The notes beneath the pieces were generated by a model, which saw only the letters and a list, made by a program, of their open reading frames with translations, did not search any database and was not told the origin of the DNA. A program made the translations under genes and the position numbers. 64,000 nucleotides of DNA, taken from contig JAEXAH010000142.1 of assembly GCA_023458315.1 (NCBI GenBank), forward strand, positions 1-64,000, in the 5' to 3' direction. The DNA comes from Pseudomonadota bacterium. Lineage in GTDB: Bacteria; Pseudomonadota; Alphaproteobacteria; Rhodospirillales; Magnetospirillaceae. Shown here one piece after another: positions 35,513 through 44,900 of this stretch (positions within the stretch are counted from its first letter, which is position 1; each line of letters begins with the position of its first letter).

Positions 35513-38325
35513 TCCAGGCGCGCGGCAAATCGTTCCCCAGAAAGCTGGTTGCCCTGACGGTGGCGGTCAACCTGTTCGTCGCCATTCTGGCGGCGCTGGC
35601 CCTGGCCAATTCCCACGCCCACCAGCGCCGCACCGCCGAAACCGTGTCGCAGAATCTGGCCCAGGTCCTGGAACGATCCGTCGCCGCCACCTTCGCCCGC
35701 GCCGACGACGCCCTGGTGGCGGTGGCCGAGGAAATCCGCCGCCAGGAACAGAACGGCCGTTCGGACGAAGCCGCCATCCAGAACCTGATGGCCCGTCATG
35801 CCGGACGCGCCCCCGGCATCATCGGCCTGCGCACCGCCGATGCCGACGGCGTGGTGCGCCGGGTGGTGGGCGGCACCGGCACCGCCCGCCCGCCCATCGC
35901 CGACCGCGACTATTTCATCCGCCTGCGCGACGGCGCCGACCACGGCCCGGTGATCTCGGAACCGGTGTTCGGCCGCATCAGCGACCGTTGGATCATCGTG
36001 CTGGCCCGGCGACTGGAACACGCCGACGGCAGCTTCGCCGGGGTGGTGTTCGCGCCGTTGGCGCTGGACAGCATCTCGGCCTCGTTCTCGGCCCTGGACC
36101 TTGGCGCCAACGGCGTCGTTTCGCTGCGCGACCATACGCTCAACACCATCGCGCGTTATCCGCAGACCCTGCAAAACGGTGAAAGCGCCATCGGCCTGCG
36201 CGACGCGTCGCGGGAATTGCAGGCCATGGTGTCGGGCGCCGACGACGCGGGCACCTTCCACACCTCCACCGCCATGGACAACGTGCCGCGCACCGCGTCG
36301 TATCGCCGCGTCGCCGGGTATCCCCTGTACGTGGTGGTGGGACTGGCGGTGGCCGACCACATGCGCGACTGGTGGGCGGAACTGACGCGCACGGTGCTGC
36401 TGCTGGCGGTATTCGCGGGCCTCAGCATCTGGGCGGTGCGCTGGATGCTGCGCAGTTGGCGGGAAGAGGAAAACGCGCTGGAACGCGCCTCGGAAGCCTC
36501 GGCCCGGCTGGGCGCCGTGCTGGGCAGCGCCCCCATCGGCCTGGCCATCGTCGATGGCGACCGCCGCATCCGCGAGGCCAACGCCGCCCTGGCCGCCATC
36601 TTCGGCGTGGCTGCCGATGGCCTGCACTGCGCCACCACACGCGCCCTGTACGCCACGGACGAGGAATTCCACTCGCTGGGCGCCCGGGCCTATCCCACGG
36701 TCAAGGCGGGACTGACCTATGCCGAAACCGTTTCCATGTGCCGCCGCGACGGCAGCCGGTTCTGGTGCAGGCTGATCGGCCGTCAGGTCGATTCCAGCCA
36801 GCCCGAACTGGGCAACGTGTGGATCTTCGAGGACATCACCGAACAGATCGTCACCACCCAGGCGTTGCGCGACAGCGAGGAACGCCTGCGCGTGCTGGTG
36901 GACGGAGTGCGCGACTACGCCATCCTGCGCCTGGCCCCGGACGGGACGGTCCAGACCTGGAACCAGGGGGCGCAGGCGCTGAAGGGCTACGAATCCGCCG
37001 AGATCCTGGGCCGGTCCTTCGCCTGCTTCTTCACCGCCGAGGACGCGGCGGCGGGCGTGCCGCAACAGGCCCTGGACAGCGCCCGCCAACACGGCCGCCA
37101 CGAGATGGAAGGCTGGCGCGTGCGCAAGGACGGCGGCCGGTTCTGGGCCAGCACCCTGCTGACCGCCCTGCATGACGACGAAGGCGGCGTGCGCGGCTTT
37201 GCCGAGATCACCCGCGACATCACCGAGCAACGCCGCGCCGCCGAGGAAATCCGCCGCCTCGCCAGCTATCAGAAGGCCATCCTGGACAACACCCCGGTCG
37301 GCATCGCCATCCTGGGGCTGGACCGCACCATCGTTCAGGCCAACAACGCCTTTTGCGCCATCTATGGCCGCGACGGCGAGGATCTGGGCGGGCAACCGGC
37401 CGCCATCCTGTACGACGACCCCGAACAAAGCCGCGACGTCAAGGAACGGGCCTATCCGCTGGTGGCGGCGGGCGGCACCTTCGTGGACGACGTGCAGATG
37501 AGCCGCCGCGACGGCAGCCGCGTCTGGGTGCGGCTGGTCGCCCATCTGGTGGACGTCACCCACCCCGAACTGGGGGTGGTGTGGACGGCACAGGATATCT
37601 CGGCGCTCAAGGAACTGAACGAAAGCCTGCTGCGGTCCAACACCGAACTGGAACGTTTCGCCTATGTGGCGTCGCACGACCTGCGCCAGCCGCTGCGCAT
37701 GATCAGCAGCTACATGGGGCTGGTGGAACGACGGCTGCGCAAGGACGACCTGCTGGACGACGAGATGCGGGAATTCCTGGGCTATGCCATCGACGGCGCC
37801 CAGCGCATGGACCGCATGATCGTCGACATGCTGGATTATTCGCGCATCGGCCGCCAATCCTCGCCCATGGAGGAGATGCCCTTGCAGGCGCCGCTGGACC
37901 GTGCCCTGGGCAATCTGGCCGCCGCCATGGTCGAGGCCGGGGCCGAGATCGTGGTCCCCACCCCGCTGCCACACGTGGTGGGCAGCGCCTCGGAACTGGA
38001 GCGGCTGTTCCAGAACCTGATCGGCAACGCCCTGAAGTTCCGCGCCGAGGGACGGCCGCCCCGCGTCGCCGTCACCTGCCGCGAAACCCCGACGGAATGG
38101 ATCGTCTCGGTGGCCGACAACGGCATCGGCATCGACCCGGCCCAGCACGACCGCCTGTTCGCGCTGTTCTCGCGGCTGGTGTCGCCGCAGCAATACGAAG
38201 GCACCGGCATCGGCCTTGCCGCCTGCCGCAAGATCGCCGAACACCACGGCGGCCGCATCTGGGTGGAATCCTCGGTCGGCGACGGCACCACCTTCCACGT
38301 CGCCCTGGCCCGCCGCCGGAGCTGA
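35509..38325 (+). CDS. dCache sensor histidine kinase with three PAS domains
   Basis: A 938-residue kinase. TM1 (about 13-33), a periplasmic dCache-like domain (about 40-285, with IADRDYFIRLRDG), TM2 (about 297-317), three PAS domains (about 340-455, 460-575, 585-705), HisKA with FAYVASHDLRQPLRMI (His near 723) and an ATPase domain with NALKF, DNGIGIDP and GTGIGLA. The transmitter is very similar to that of the kinase at 29651, pointing to duplication. It overlaps the preceding kinase by four bases, so the two are co-translated. No receiver domain or response regulator gene is nearby. aat follows after 4 bp. Confidence 0.87.
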   Translation: MIQARGKSFPRKLVALTVAVNLFVAILAALALANSHAHQRRTAETVSQNLAQVLERSVAATFARADDALVAVAEEIRRQEQNGRSDEAAIQNLMARHAGRAPGIIGLRTADADGVVRRVVGGTGTARPPIADRDYFIRLRDGADHGPVISEPVFGRISDRWIIVLARRLEHADGSFAGVVFAPLALDSISASFSALDLGANGVVSLRDHTLNTIARYPQTLQNGESAIGLRDASRELQAMVSGADDAGTFHTSTAMDNVPRTASYRRVAGYPLYVVVGLAVADHMRDWWAELTRTVLLLAVFAGLSIWAVRWMLRSWREEENALERASEASARLGAVLGSAPIGLAIVDGDRRIREANAALAAIFGVAADGLHCATTRALYATDEEFHSLGARAYPTVKAGLTYAETVSMCRRDGSRFWCRLIGRQVDSSQPELGNVWIFEDITEQIVTTQALRDSEERLRVLVDGVRDYAILRLAPDGTVQTWNQGAQALKGYESAEILGRSFACFFTAEDAAAGVPQQALDSARQHGRHEMEGWRVRKDGGRFWASTLLTALHDDEGGVRGFAEITRDITEQRRAAEEIRRLASYQKAILDNTPVGIAILGLDRTIVQANNAFCAIYGRDGEDLGGQPAAILYDDPEQSRDVKERAYPLVAAGGTFVDDVQMSRRDGSRVWVRLVAHLVDVTHPELGVVWTAQDISALKELNESLLRSNTELERFAYVASHDLRQPLRMISSYMGLVERRLRKDDLLDDEMREFLGYAIDGAQRMDRMIVDMLDYSRIGRQSSPMEEMPLQAPLDRALGNLAAAMVEAGAEIVVPTPLPHVVGSASELERLFQNLIGNALKFRAEGRPPRVAVTCRETPTEWIVSVADNGIGIDPAQHDRLFALFSRLVSPQQYEGTGIGLAACRKIAEHHGGRIWVESSVGDGTTFHVALARRRS

Positions 38326-38329
38326 TGCC

Positions 38330-38962
38330 ATGCAGGCGCTGACCCCGGAATTGCTGGTGCGGGCCTATGCCATGGGCATCTTTCCCATGGCGCGGTCACG
38401 CACCGATTCCCGTCTGCAATGGATCGACCCCGACGATCGCGGAATCCTGCCGCTGGATGCCTTTCACATCCCGCGATCGCTGAAAAAGACGCTGCGCCGC
38501 GAGGTGTTCCACATCCGCTTCGACACCGCCTTCGCCCAGGTCATGGAAAAATGCGCGGAAACCGCCGCCGACCGTGACGACACCTGGATCAACGACGAGA
38601 TCATCCGGCTGTTCGTCGACCTGCACCGCCGGGGGTTGGCCCATTCGGTGGAAAGCTGGCGCGACGGCAAGCTGGTGGGCGGGCTTTACGGTCTGGCACT
38701 GGGCGGCGCCTTTTTCGGCGAAAGCATGTTCAGCCGCGAAACCGACGCCTCGAAGGTGGCGCTGGTCCATCTGGTGGCGGCGTTGCGGCACGGCGGCTTT
38801 TGCCTGCTGGACACCCAGTTCATCACCGACCATCTGGGCCGCTTCGGCGCGCAGGAAATTCCCCGCGCCGAATACCACCGCCTTCTGGCCGCGGCACTGC
38901 CCCAGCCCGCCGCCTTTCCCCCGGCGCCGGTGCCGTGGGAAGGGGCGCTCAACCCGTCCTGA
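38330..38962 (+). CDS. aat: Leucyl/phenylalanyl-tRNA-protein transferase
   Basis: A 210-residue enzyme that adds Leu or Phe from aminoacyl-tRNA to proteins with N-terminal Lys or Arg, marking them for ClpAP (N-degron pathway). It begins with the family pattern LTPELLVRAYAMGIFPMA. Then follow IDPDDRGILPLD, TWINDEIIRLFVDLHRRGLA, HSVESWRDGKLVGGLYG and FFGESMFSRETDASKVAL. Length is near the family's 200-235. The start lies 4 bp after the last kinase gene. The stop directly abuts the stop of the convergent DUF2155 gene, with no intergenic base. Neighbourhood with DUF2155 and NDUFA12 is common in alphaproteobacteria. Confidence 0.95.
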   Translation: MQALTPELLVRAYAMGIFPMARSRTDSRLQWIDPDDRGILPLDAFHIPRSLKKTLRREVFHIRFDTAFAQVMEKCAETAADRDDTWINDEIIRLFVDLHRRGLAHSVESWRDGKLVGGLYGLALGGAFFGESMFSRETDASKVALVHLVAALRHGGFCLLDTQFITDHLGRFGAQEIPRAEYHRLLAAALPQPAAFPPAPVPWEGALNPS

Positions 38963-39346
38963 TCACTTCTCGCAATCGAGAACGCGGATGTCGTAGACCG
39001 GGTGCTCCATGGCCGACAGCGCCGGGCTGGACGCGAACATCCAGCCGCGGAACAGGCTTTGCGCCGGCTGGTTGGCCCGCAATTCCCAGATGTCGAGGAA
39101 GGCTGCGCTTTCCGGGTTTTCCTCGGGCCGCCGCTTCTTGCACGAACGGGCGATGATCTCCAGCGTGCCGAAGCGCACCGGGCGGCCGACCGGCGCCTCG
39201 ATCGTCACCACATGCGCCGTCACCTTGTCCAGACCTTGCAGCACCGCCACGTCCAGCGACAGGTCCGACGCCCCCGGCGACTGGGCGGCGGCAGGGGCCG
39301 CCAGGGTCAGGGCGCAGGCGGCAAGGGCAACGGAAAAACGCGTCAT
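38963..39346 (-). CDS. DUF2155 exported protein
   Basis: A 127-residue protein with a Sec signal peptide (about 1-21, ending AAPAAAQS) and a DUF2155 domain. The domain shows VAVLQGLDKVTAHVVTIEAP, two Cys (RSCKKRRPEENPES and VLDCEK) and LFRGWMFASSPALSAMEHPVYD. It should act in the periplasm; function is unknown. ATG 39346 overlaps the stop of the lipoprotein gene (ATGA), which supports it over the in-frame ATG at 39352. Its place beside aat and the NDUFA12 gene is conserved in alphaproteobacteria. Confidence 0.88.
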   Translation of the reverse strand: MTRFSVALAACALTLAAPAAAQSPGASDLSLDVAVLQGLDKVTAHVVTIEAPVGRPVRFGTLEIIARSCKKRRPEENPESAAFLDIWELRANQPAQSLFRGWMFASSPALSAMEHPVYDIRVLDCEK

Positions 39347-39582
39347 CGGCATCGGAAATATCCGGATTTGGTGGTCACTTGCCGCCCGCCCTCGATCCGG
39401 GGCGGCGCGGCCACGGGATCGTACCCGCCGGGACAGGTGGATTCCAGCGCCGAACGGCAGCTTTGCAAACGCATCGGGTCGTCGCAATCGGCGTAATAGA
39501 TGTTGCCGGACGGATCGTTGAACCGCGTCACCTCGACACAGCCCGCCGCCAGCAGGCATCCCAGCACCACGATGATTCTCAC
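39343..39582 (-). CDS. Small predicted lipoprotein
   Basis: A 79-residue protein starting at GTG 39582 with a lipobox: VRIIVVLGCLLAAGC, where Cys 15 would be lipidated. The mature part has several Cys (YADCDDPMRLQSCRSALES, YFRCR) that may form disulfides. GGAGGA five bases before the GTG supports this start; the longer frame from 39639 adds an Arg-rich non-signal region. Translationally coupled to the DUF2155 gene by ATGA. Function unknown. Confidence 0.7.
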   Translation of the reverse strand: MRIIVVLGCLLAAGCVEVTRFNDPSGNIYYADCDDPMRLQSCRSALESTCPGGYDPVAAPPRIEGGRQVTTKSGYFRCR

Positions 39583-39656
39583 GCCCGTCCTCCGTTCTCG
39601 ACTGGCCTGGCGCTTGCAAGCTTTACGCGCAGGATTCATTGGGGGATCTCACGATC

Positions 39657-40154
39657 ATGATCAATTCCGTCAACCAATCGGCCGCCGCCGCCTTGGGCGG
39701 CACCAGCGGCGGCACTACCCCGGCGGTTTCCACCGGCGGCGGCTTCGACGCCGCCCTGAAGGCGGCGCAAAAGGCCGAGGCCGACCGCAAGGCCCACGCC
39801 AGCGAACTGGAGAGTATCAAGACCAAGGGATTCAGCAACTGGGTCCGCGATACCCAGATGGAAAAACTGAAGGAAGAACTGCGCAAGCGGGTGATGGCCG
39901 AGATGGGCGTCAGCGAGGACGACCTGAGCAAGCTGTCCTCGGTCATGCGCGAAATCCTGGAAAAGAAAATCCAGGAGGCGGTGGACAAGCGCATGGACGA
40001 GGAAATCGCCAAGCAGCAGGAAGAACAGAACGGCGGCAAGGTCGCCAGCCTGACCCGGCAGGCCGAACAGCAGACCGGCAAGAATGACCAGGACGGCAAA
40101 GATTGCCCGGTCATTCCTGCCCTGTCGTGGCCCGGCGGCGCGTCGGTGTTTTAG
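39657..40154 (+). CDS. Hypothetical coiled-coil protein
   Basis: A 165-residue protein. The first 45 residues are Ser/Thr/Gly/Ala-rich and probably disordered (MINSVNQSAAAALGGTSGG). Residues about 45-140 are charged and helical (EKLKEELRKRVMAEMGVS, REILEKKIQEAVDKRMDEE), consistent with a coiled coil. There is no signal peptide. The layout recalls small cytoplasmic proteins of flagellate alphaproteobacteria, but I do not recognise a family. ATG 39657 is chosen; a TTG at 39639 with AGGA upstream is an alternative adding six residues. Divergent from the lipoprotein gene and convergent with an MlaD gene 7 bp away. Confidence 0.65.
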   Translation: MINSVNQSAAAALGGTSGGTTPAVSTGGGFDAALKAAQKAEADRKAHASELESIKTKGFSNWVRDTQMEKLKEELRKRVMAEMGVSEDDLSKLSSVMREILEKKIQEAVDKRMDEEIAKQQEEQNGGKVASLTRQAEQQTGKNDQDGKDCPVIPALSWPGGASVF

Positions 40155-40161
40155 CGTCCGC

Positions 40162-40665
40162 TTACTGTCCGCCCCCGGCCGGAGCCGTCAGCCCCGGCAC
40201 CTGGCCCGGGGCGGACGGCGCGTCCGAGGTGGCCAGGAAGATCAGTTCGCCCACCATTTCCTCGATGGACTTGAAATCCTTGGTCTTGGTGATGACGCCG
40301 CCCTCGGGGATACGCTCGGCCGAGCGGCCCGGTTCCAGCTTGAGGAACTTTCCGCCCAGCAGACCTTCCGAGGCGATGGAGGCGACGGTGTCCTTGGGCA
40401 GACGGATTTCCGGCAGGATGGTCAGGTGCACCACGGCGTTATAGGTCGCCGGGTCCAGTTCGTGCCTGGCGACGGTGCCAACCTTGATGCCGTTGATGCG
40501 CACGTCGGAACCGTCGTCCAGGCCGCCGATGCTGGCGAACTGGGCGGTGACGGCATAGCCCGACACCTGCTTGAGGTCGGCATGGTTGTAGGCGAAGGCC
40601 AGGAAAAAGGCCGCCACCGCCAGCACCACCGCCCCCATCACCGTCTCGATCAGATTGCGTCCCAT
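40162..40665 (-). CDS. mlaD: MlaD-family lipid transport protein (copy 1)
   Basis: A 167-residue MCE-domain protein with one N-terminal transmembrane helix (about 8-27) and one MCE domain (about 38-118), in which GLDDGSDVRINGIKVGTV and EGLLGGKFLKLEPG are typical. MlaD subunits form hexameric rings at the inner membrane that carry phospholipids between membranes with the MlaFEB transporter. The C-terminus (APSAPGQVPGLTAPAGGGQ) is Pro/Gly-rich and probably disordered. A second MlaD gene lies 42 bp upstream in the same direction; mlaE and mlaF are not in the window. Confidence 0.9.
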   Translation of the reverse strand: MGRNLIETVMGAVVLAVAAFFLAFAYNHADLKQVSGYAVTAQFASIGGLDDGSDVRINGIKVGTVARHELDPATYNAVVHLTILPEIRLPKDTVASIASEGLLGGKFLKLEPGRSAERIPEGGVITKTKDFKSIEEMVGELIFLATSDAPSAPGQVPGLTAPAGGGQ

Positions 40666-40707
40666 CTTTGCCTTGGACCCTTTCGCCAGTCAGCCGCTTA
40701 TGGCCTG

Positions 40708-41205
40708 TCAGTCGGTTATGGACGGCACCGCCTTGCCGGCATAGCCGCGCTTGGCCTTGGCCTGCTGGATGATCATGTCCACCAGTTCCTCCAGGACCAT
40801 GGCGTCCTGGGTGAAGCTGATTTCCTGTCCCGGCTTCAGCATGACGTCGTCGCCGCCCGGCTTCAGCTCGATATACTTGGCGCCCAACAGACCGTCGGTC
40901 TGGATGGCGGCGGCGGTGTCGGCGGTCAGGTGCACGTTGGGGGCGATGCGCAGCGCCAGTTCGGCCCGGTAATCCGGGCCAAGGCGCTGTTCCACCACCT
41001 TGCCGACCGTGACGCCGGACAGACGGACCTTGCTGCCGACCATGATGCCGTCGGCGCGCTTGAACCGCGCGGTCAGCACATAGCCCGCCTGGGCATCGCC
41101 CTTGGGGCCGTCTTCCTTGGCATAGACCAGGACGAACATGGCCACGGCCACCAGCACGACCACGGCGCCGATGATGGTGTCGCGGTATCCGCCTTTCGTG
41201 ACCAT
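40708..41205 (-). CDS. MlaD-family lipid transport protein (copy 2)
   Basis: A 165-residue MCE-domain protein like its downstream neighbour: TM helix about 9-29, MCE domain about 40-120 (GIMVGSKVRLSGVTVGKV, DGLLGAKYIELKPGG). The two share a plan but differ enough to be distinct paralogues, perhaps forming mixed or separate rings. ATG 41205 has GGGGAGGG five bases upstream, better than the ATG at 41223. Located between the NDUFA12 gene and the first MlaD gene. Confidence 0.9.
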   Translation of the reverse strand: MVTKGGYRDTIIGAVVVLVAVAMFVLVYAKEDGPKGDAQAGYVLTARFKRADGIMVGSKVRLSGVTVGKVVEQRLGPDYRAELALRIAPNVHLTADTAAAIQTDGLLGAKYIELKPGGDDVMLKPGQEISFTQDAMVLEELVDMIIQQAKAKRGYAGKAVPSITD

Positions 41206-41253
41206 GGCGCCCTCCCCTTGCACGCTGATGTCAATCCCGGTCCCGCGACGGGA

Positions 41254-41604
41254 TCAGGGCTGCCACGCCTCGTAATCGCCCGCGGCGCGCTCGCGCTTGC
41301 CGCCGCGCAGGTCGTGGCCGGGCGGCAGATAGGCGCCGGTGGTGCCGGTGGCGTTGGCCTCGTGCGGCTTCTGCCAGGGCTGGCGCGGCATGTCGGTCAG
41401 CGGCTTCTCGGCGGTGTAGTGCAGCCAGGCGTGCCATTCCGGCGGAATGGTCGATGCCTCGGTGGGGCCGTTGAACACCACCCAGCGCTTGGTGCGGCCG
41501 CTCTTGGCCGCCGAACGCTCGGTATAATAGCGGTTGCCGCTGGTGTCGGTGCCCACCAGGCGGCCCTTGGCCCAGGTGTACATCAGGGTGCCAAAGCTGG
41601 TCAT
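41254..41604 (-). CDS. NDUFA12-family NADH:ubiquinone oxidoreductase subunit
   Basis: A 116-residue homologue of the mitochondrial complex I accessory subunit NDUFA12 (B17.2), found in alphaproteobacterial complex I. Conserved elements: GRLVGTDTSGNRYYTER, RWVVFNGPTEASTIPPEWHA and WLHYTAEKPLT. It should bind the peripheral arm of complex I. It is not near other nuo genes; instead it lies in the alphaproteobacterial cluster with mlaD, DUF2155 and aat. The 330-bp region before nrdJ begins at its start. Confidence 0.93.
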   Translation of the reverse strand: MTSFGTLMYTWAKGRLVGTDTSGNRYYTERSAAKSGRTKRWVVFNGPTEASTIPPEWHAWLHYTAEKPLTDMPRQPWQKPHEANATGTTGAYLPPGHDLRGGKRERAAGDYEAWQP

Positions 41605-41934
41605 CTCGTCCCGGCCTCTTCTTATGGAGTGGTGATTGGCGATCGCAGGGCGGGACTATGGCAAAACCTGCGCCACGCGTCCAGAGGCAGACGGAGATGC
41701 CGCGCATACGTTTAAAACACCTGATTTTTTGAGACTATATAATGTGTCTCCTACGCAAGTTGGGGGCAAAATCTTGTTGATCCCGAAAACGCACTGGCAT
41801 AATGTGCGCCTCGCTTGGGGGCGAGCCACAAGATATGGTGTGGCAGTCGAACCGGGGGGAAAAAAGGGGATTCCCGGGTTCCGCCAACGCTCACGAGCGC
41901 CACACAAGGCCATCGAAGCGAGCGAGGGGAACCA
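41605..41934 (+). promoter_or_regulatory. nrdJ promoter region with a probable NrdR box
   Basis: A gene-free stretch between the divergent NDUFA12 and nrdJ genes. At 41732-41747 AGACTATATAATGTGT matches the NrdR consensus ACACTATATATAGTGT at 13 of 16 positions and contains a TATAAT-like -10 (41738-41743). NrdR binding there would block the promoter. A weaker related sequence, CACTGGCATAATGTG, lies at 41792-41806. I see no cobalamin riboswitch: no B12-box-like sequence was found. GAGGGGA precedes the nrdJ start. Confidence 0.6.
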
Positions 41935-44900
41935 ATGCGCGTTCAGCGTCATTTCACCAAGTCCGGCGGGTCCGCCTATGCCGGGCTCGAATTCCGCACC
42001 GCCTCCAGCGAAATCCGCAATCCCGACGGGTCCGTGGTGTTCTCCGCCACCGACATCGAAGTCCCCGCGGAATGGTCGCAGGTTGCCTGCGACGTGCTGG
42101 CCCAGAAATATTTCCGCAAGGCGGGCGTGCCCGCGCGCCTGAAGCGCGTGGCGGAAAAGGGCGTGCCGGAATGGCTGCAACGCCACGAGCCCGACGCCGC
42201 CGCCCTGGAGGCGCTGCCCGAGAGCGAGCGCCTGACCGGCGAGAAGAGCGCGCGACAGGTGTTCGACCGTCTGGCCGGAACCTGGACCTATTGGGGCTGG
42301 AAGGGCGGCTATTTCGCGTCCGAGGACGACGCCCGCGCCTTCCGCGACGAAATGGCCTTCATGCTGGCCGCCCAGATGGGCGCCCCCAACAGCCCGCAAT
42401 GGTTCAACACCGGCCTGCATTGGGCCTATGGCATCGACGGCCCCGGCCAGGGCCATTACTACGTGGATTACAAGACCGGCAAGATGGTCCGGTCCAAATC
42501 GTCCTATGAACACCCGCAGCCGCACGCCTGCTTCATCCAGTCCATCGAGGACGATCTGGTGAACGAAGGCGGCATCATGGATCTGTGGGTGCGCGAGGCG
42601 CGCCTGTTCAAGTACGGCTCGGGCACCGGCACCAATTTCTCGCGCCTGCGCGGCGTCGGCGAGAAGCTGTCGGGCGGCGGCAAGTCGTCGGGCCTGATGA
42701 GCTTCCTGAAGATCGGCGACCGCGCGGCGGGCGCCATCAAGTCGGGCGGCACCACCCGCCGCGCCGCCAAGATGGTGGTGGTCGACGTCGATCACCCCGA
42801 CATCGAGGATTTCATCAACTGGAAGGTGGTCGAAGAGCAGAAGGTCGCCGCCCTGGTCGCCGGGTCCAAGCTGGCCAACCGCCATCTGGGCGAGGTCATG
42901 GCCGCCTGCACCCAGTGGGACGGCGACATGCAATCCGATGCCCGCTTCGACCCCAAGCAGAACAAGCGGCTGAAAAAGGCCATCCTGGCCGCCCGCGCCG
43001 CCATGCTGCCGGAAAACTACATCCAGCGCGTGATCCAGTTCGCCCGCCAGGGTTATGACCAGATCGAGTTCCCGGTGTTCGACACCGATTGGGATTCCGA
43101 GGCGTACCTGACCGTTTCCGGCCAGAATTCCAACAACACCGTGCGCGTCACCGACGATTTCCTGAACGCGGTGATGGAGGACGGCGAGTGGGTGCTGAAG
43201 CACCGCGCCTCGGGCAAGGTCAAGAAGACGCTGAAGGCCCGCGCCCTGTGGGAGCATATCGGCGAGGCCGCCTGGGCCTGCGCCGATCCGGGCATCCAGT
43301 TCGACACCACCATCAACGACTGGCACACCTGCCCGGAATCGGGGCGCATCAACGCCTCCAATCCGTGCTCGGAATACATGTTCCTGGACGACACCGCCTG
43401 CAATCTGGCGTCCCTGAACCTGATGTGCTTCCGCACCAAGGACGGCGCTTTCGACATCGAGGGGTTCCGCCACGCCTGCCGTCTGTGGACCATGGTGCTG
43501 GAAATCTCGGTGCTGATGGCCCAGTTCCCGTCCGAGAAGATCGCCCAGCTTTCCTATGATTTCCGCACCCTGGGCCTGGGCTATGCCAATGTGGGCGGCC
43601 TGCTGATGGCGTCCGGCCTGCCCTACGATTCCGACAAGGGCCGCGCGCTGATCGGCGCCATCACCGCCCTGATGACCGGCGAATCCTATGTCACCTCGGC
43701 CGAGATGTCGGGCGAATTGGGCACGTTCCCCGGCTTCCCGGCCAACAAGGACGGCATGTTGCGGGTCATCCGCAACCATCGCCGCGCCGCCTATGGCCTG
43801 ACCTCGGGCTATGAGGGCCTGGCCACCAACCCGGTGCCGCTGGATGCCGAGAATTGCCCCGACGCCGCCCTGGTGGCCGCCGCCCGCGTCGCCTGGGACA
43901 ACGCCCTGACCCTGGGCGAGAAGCACGGCTTCCGCAACGCCCAGGCCACCGTGGTCGCCCCCACCGGCACCATCGGTCTGGTGATGGATTGCGACACCAC
44001 CGGCATCGAGCCCGATTTCGCCCTGGTGAAGTTCAAGAAGCTGGCCGGTGGCGGCTATTTCAAGATCATCAACCGCATGGTGCCCGAGGCCCTGCGCAAT
44101 CTGGGCTATTCGGAAAACGACGTGGCCGAGATGATCCGCTACGCCGTCGGCCATGCCACCTTGCGCGACGCGCCGGGCGTCAACCATGACCGGCTGAAGG
44201 CCAAGGGCTTCGACGACGCCGCGCTGGAGCGGCTGGAACAAAGCCTGGAAGCGGCCTTCGACATCAAGTTCGTGTTCAACAAATACGCCCTGGGCGCCGA
44301 TTTCTGCGTCGATAAGCTGGGCATCCCGGCCGCCAAGCTGGACGACCTGTCCTTCGACATGCTGGCCCATCTCGGCTTCACCAAGGCCGAGATCGACGCC
44401 GCCAACACCTATTGCTGCGGCGCCATGACCCTGGAGGGCGCGCCCTTCCTGAAGGCCGAGCACCTGCCGGTGTTCGACTGCGCCAACGCCTGCGGCAAGA
44501 TCGGCACCCGCTTCCTGTCGGTGGACAGCCATATCCGCATGATGGCGGCGGCGCAGCCCTTCATCTCGGGCGCCATCTCCAAGACCATCAACATGCCGAA
44601 CTCGGCATCGGTGGACGATTGCAAGAACGCCTACATGCTGTCGTGGCGCCTGGGGCTCAAGGCCAACGCGCTGTACCGTGACGGTTCCAAGCTCAGCCAG
44701 CCGTTGCAGGCCGCCGTGCTGGACGACGCGGGCGACCTGGAGGAAGCGGTGGCCGAGGCGCCCATGGCGGCCCGCGCCGAAATCGTGGCCGAACGCATCG
44801 TCGAACGGGTGATCACCGCCGCCCGCCGCTCCAAGCTGCCCGACCGCCGCAAGGGCTATACCCAGAAGGCCATGGTCGGCGGCCACAAGGTCTATCTGCG

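Noticed and set aside
41605..41934. Cobalamin riboswitch before the B12-dependent nrdJ
   Set aside because: No B12-box-like sequence or supporting helices were found. The NrdR-like site is a better explanation of control.
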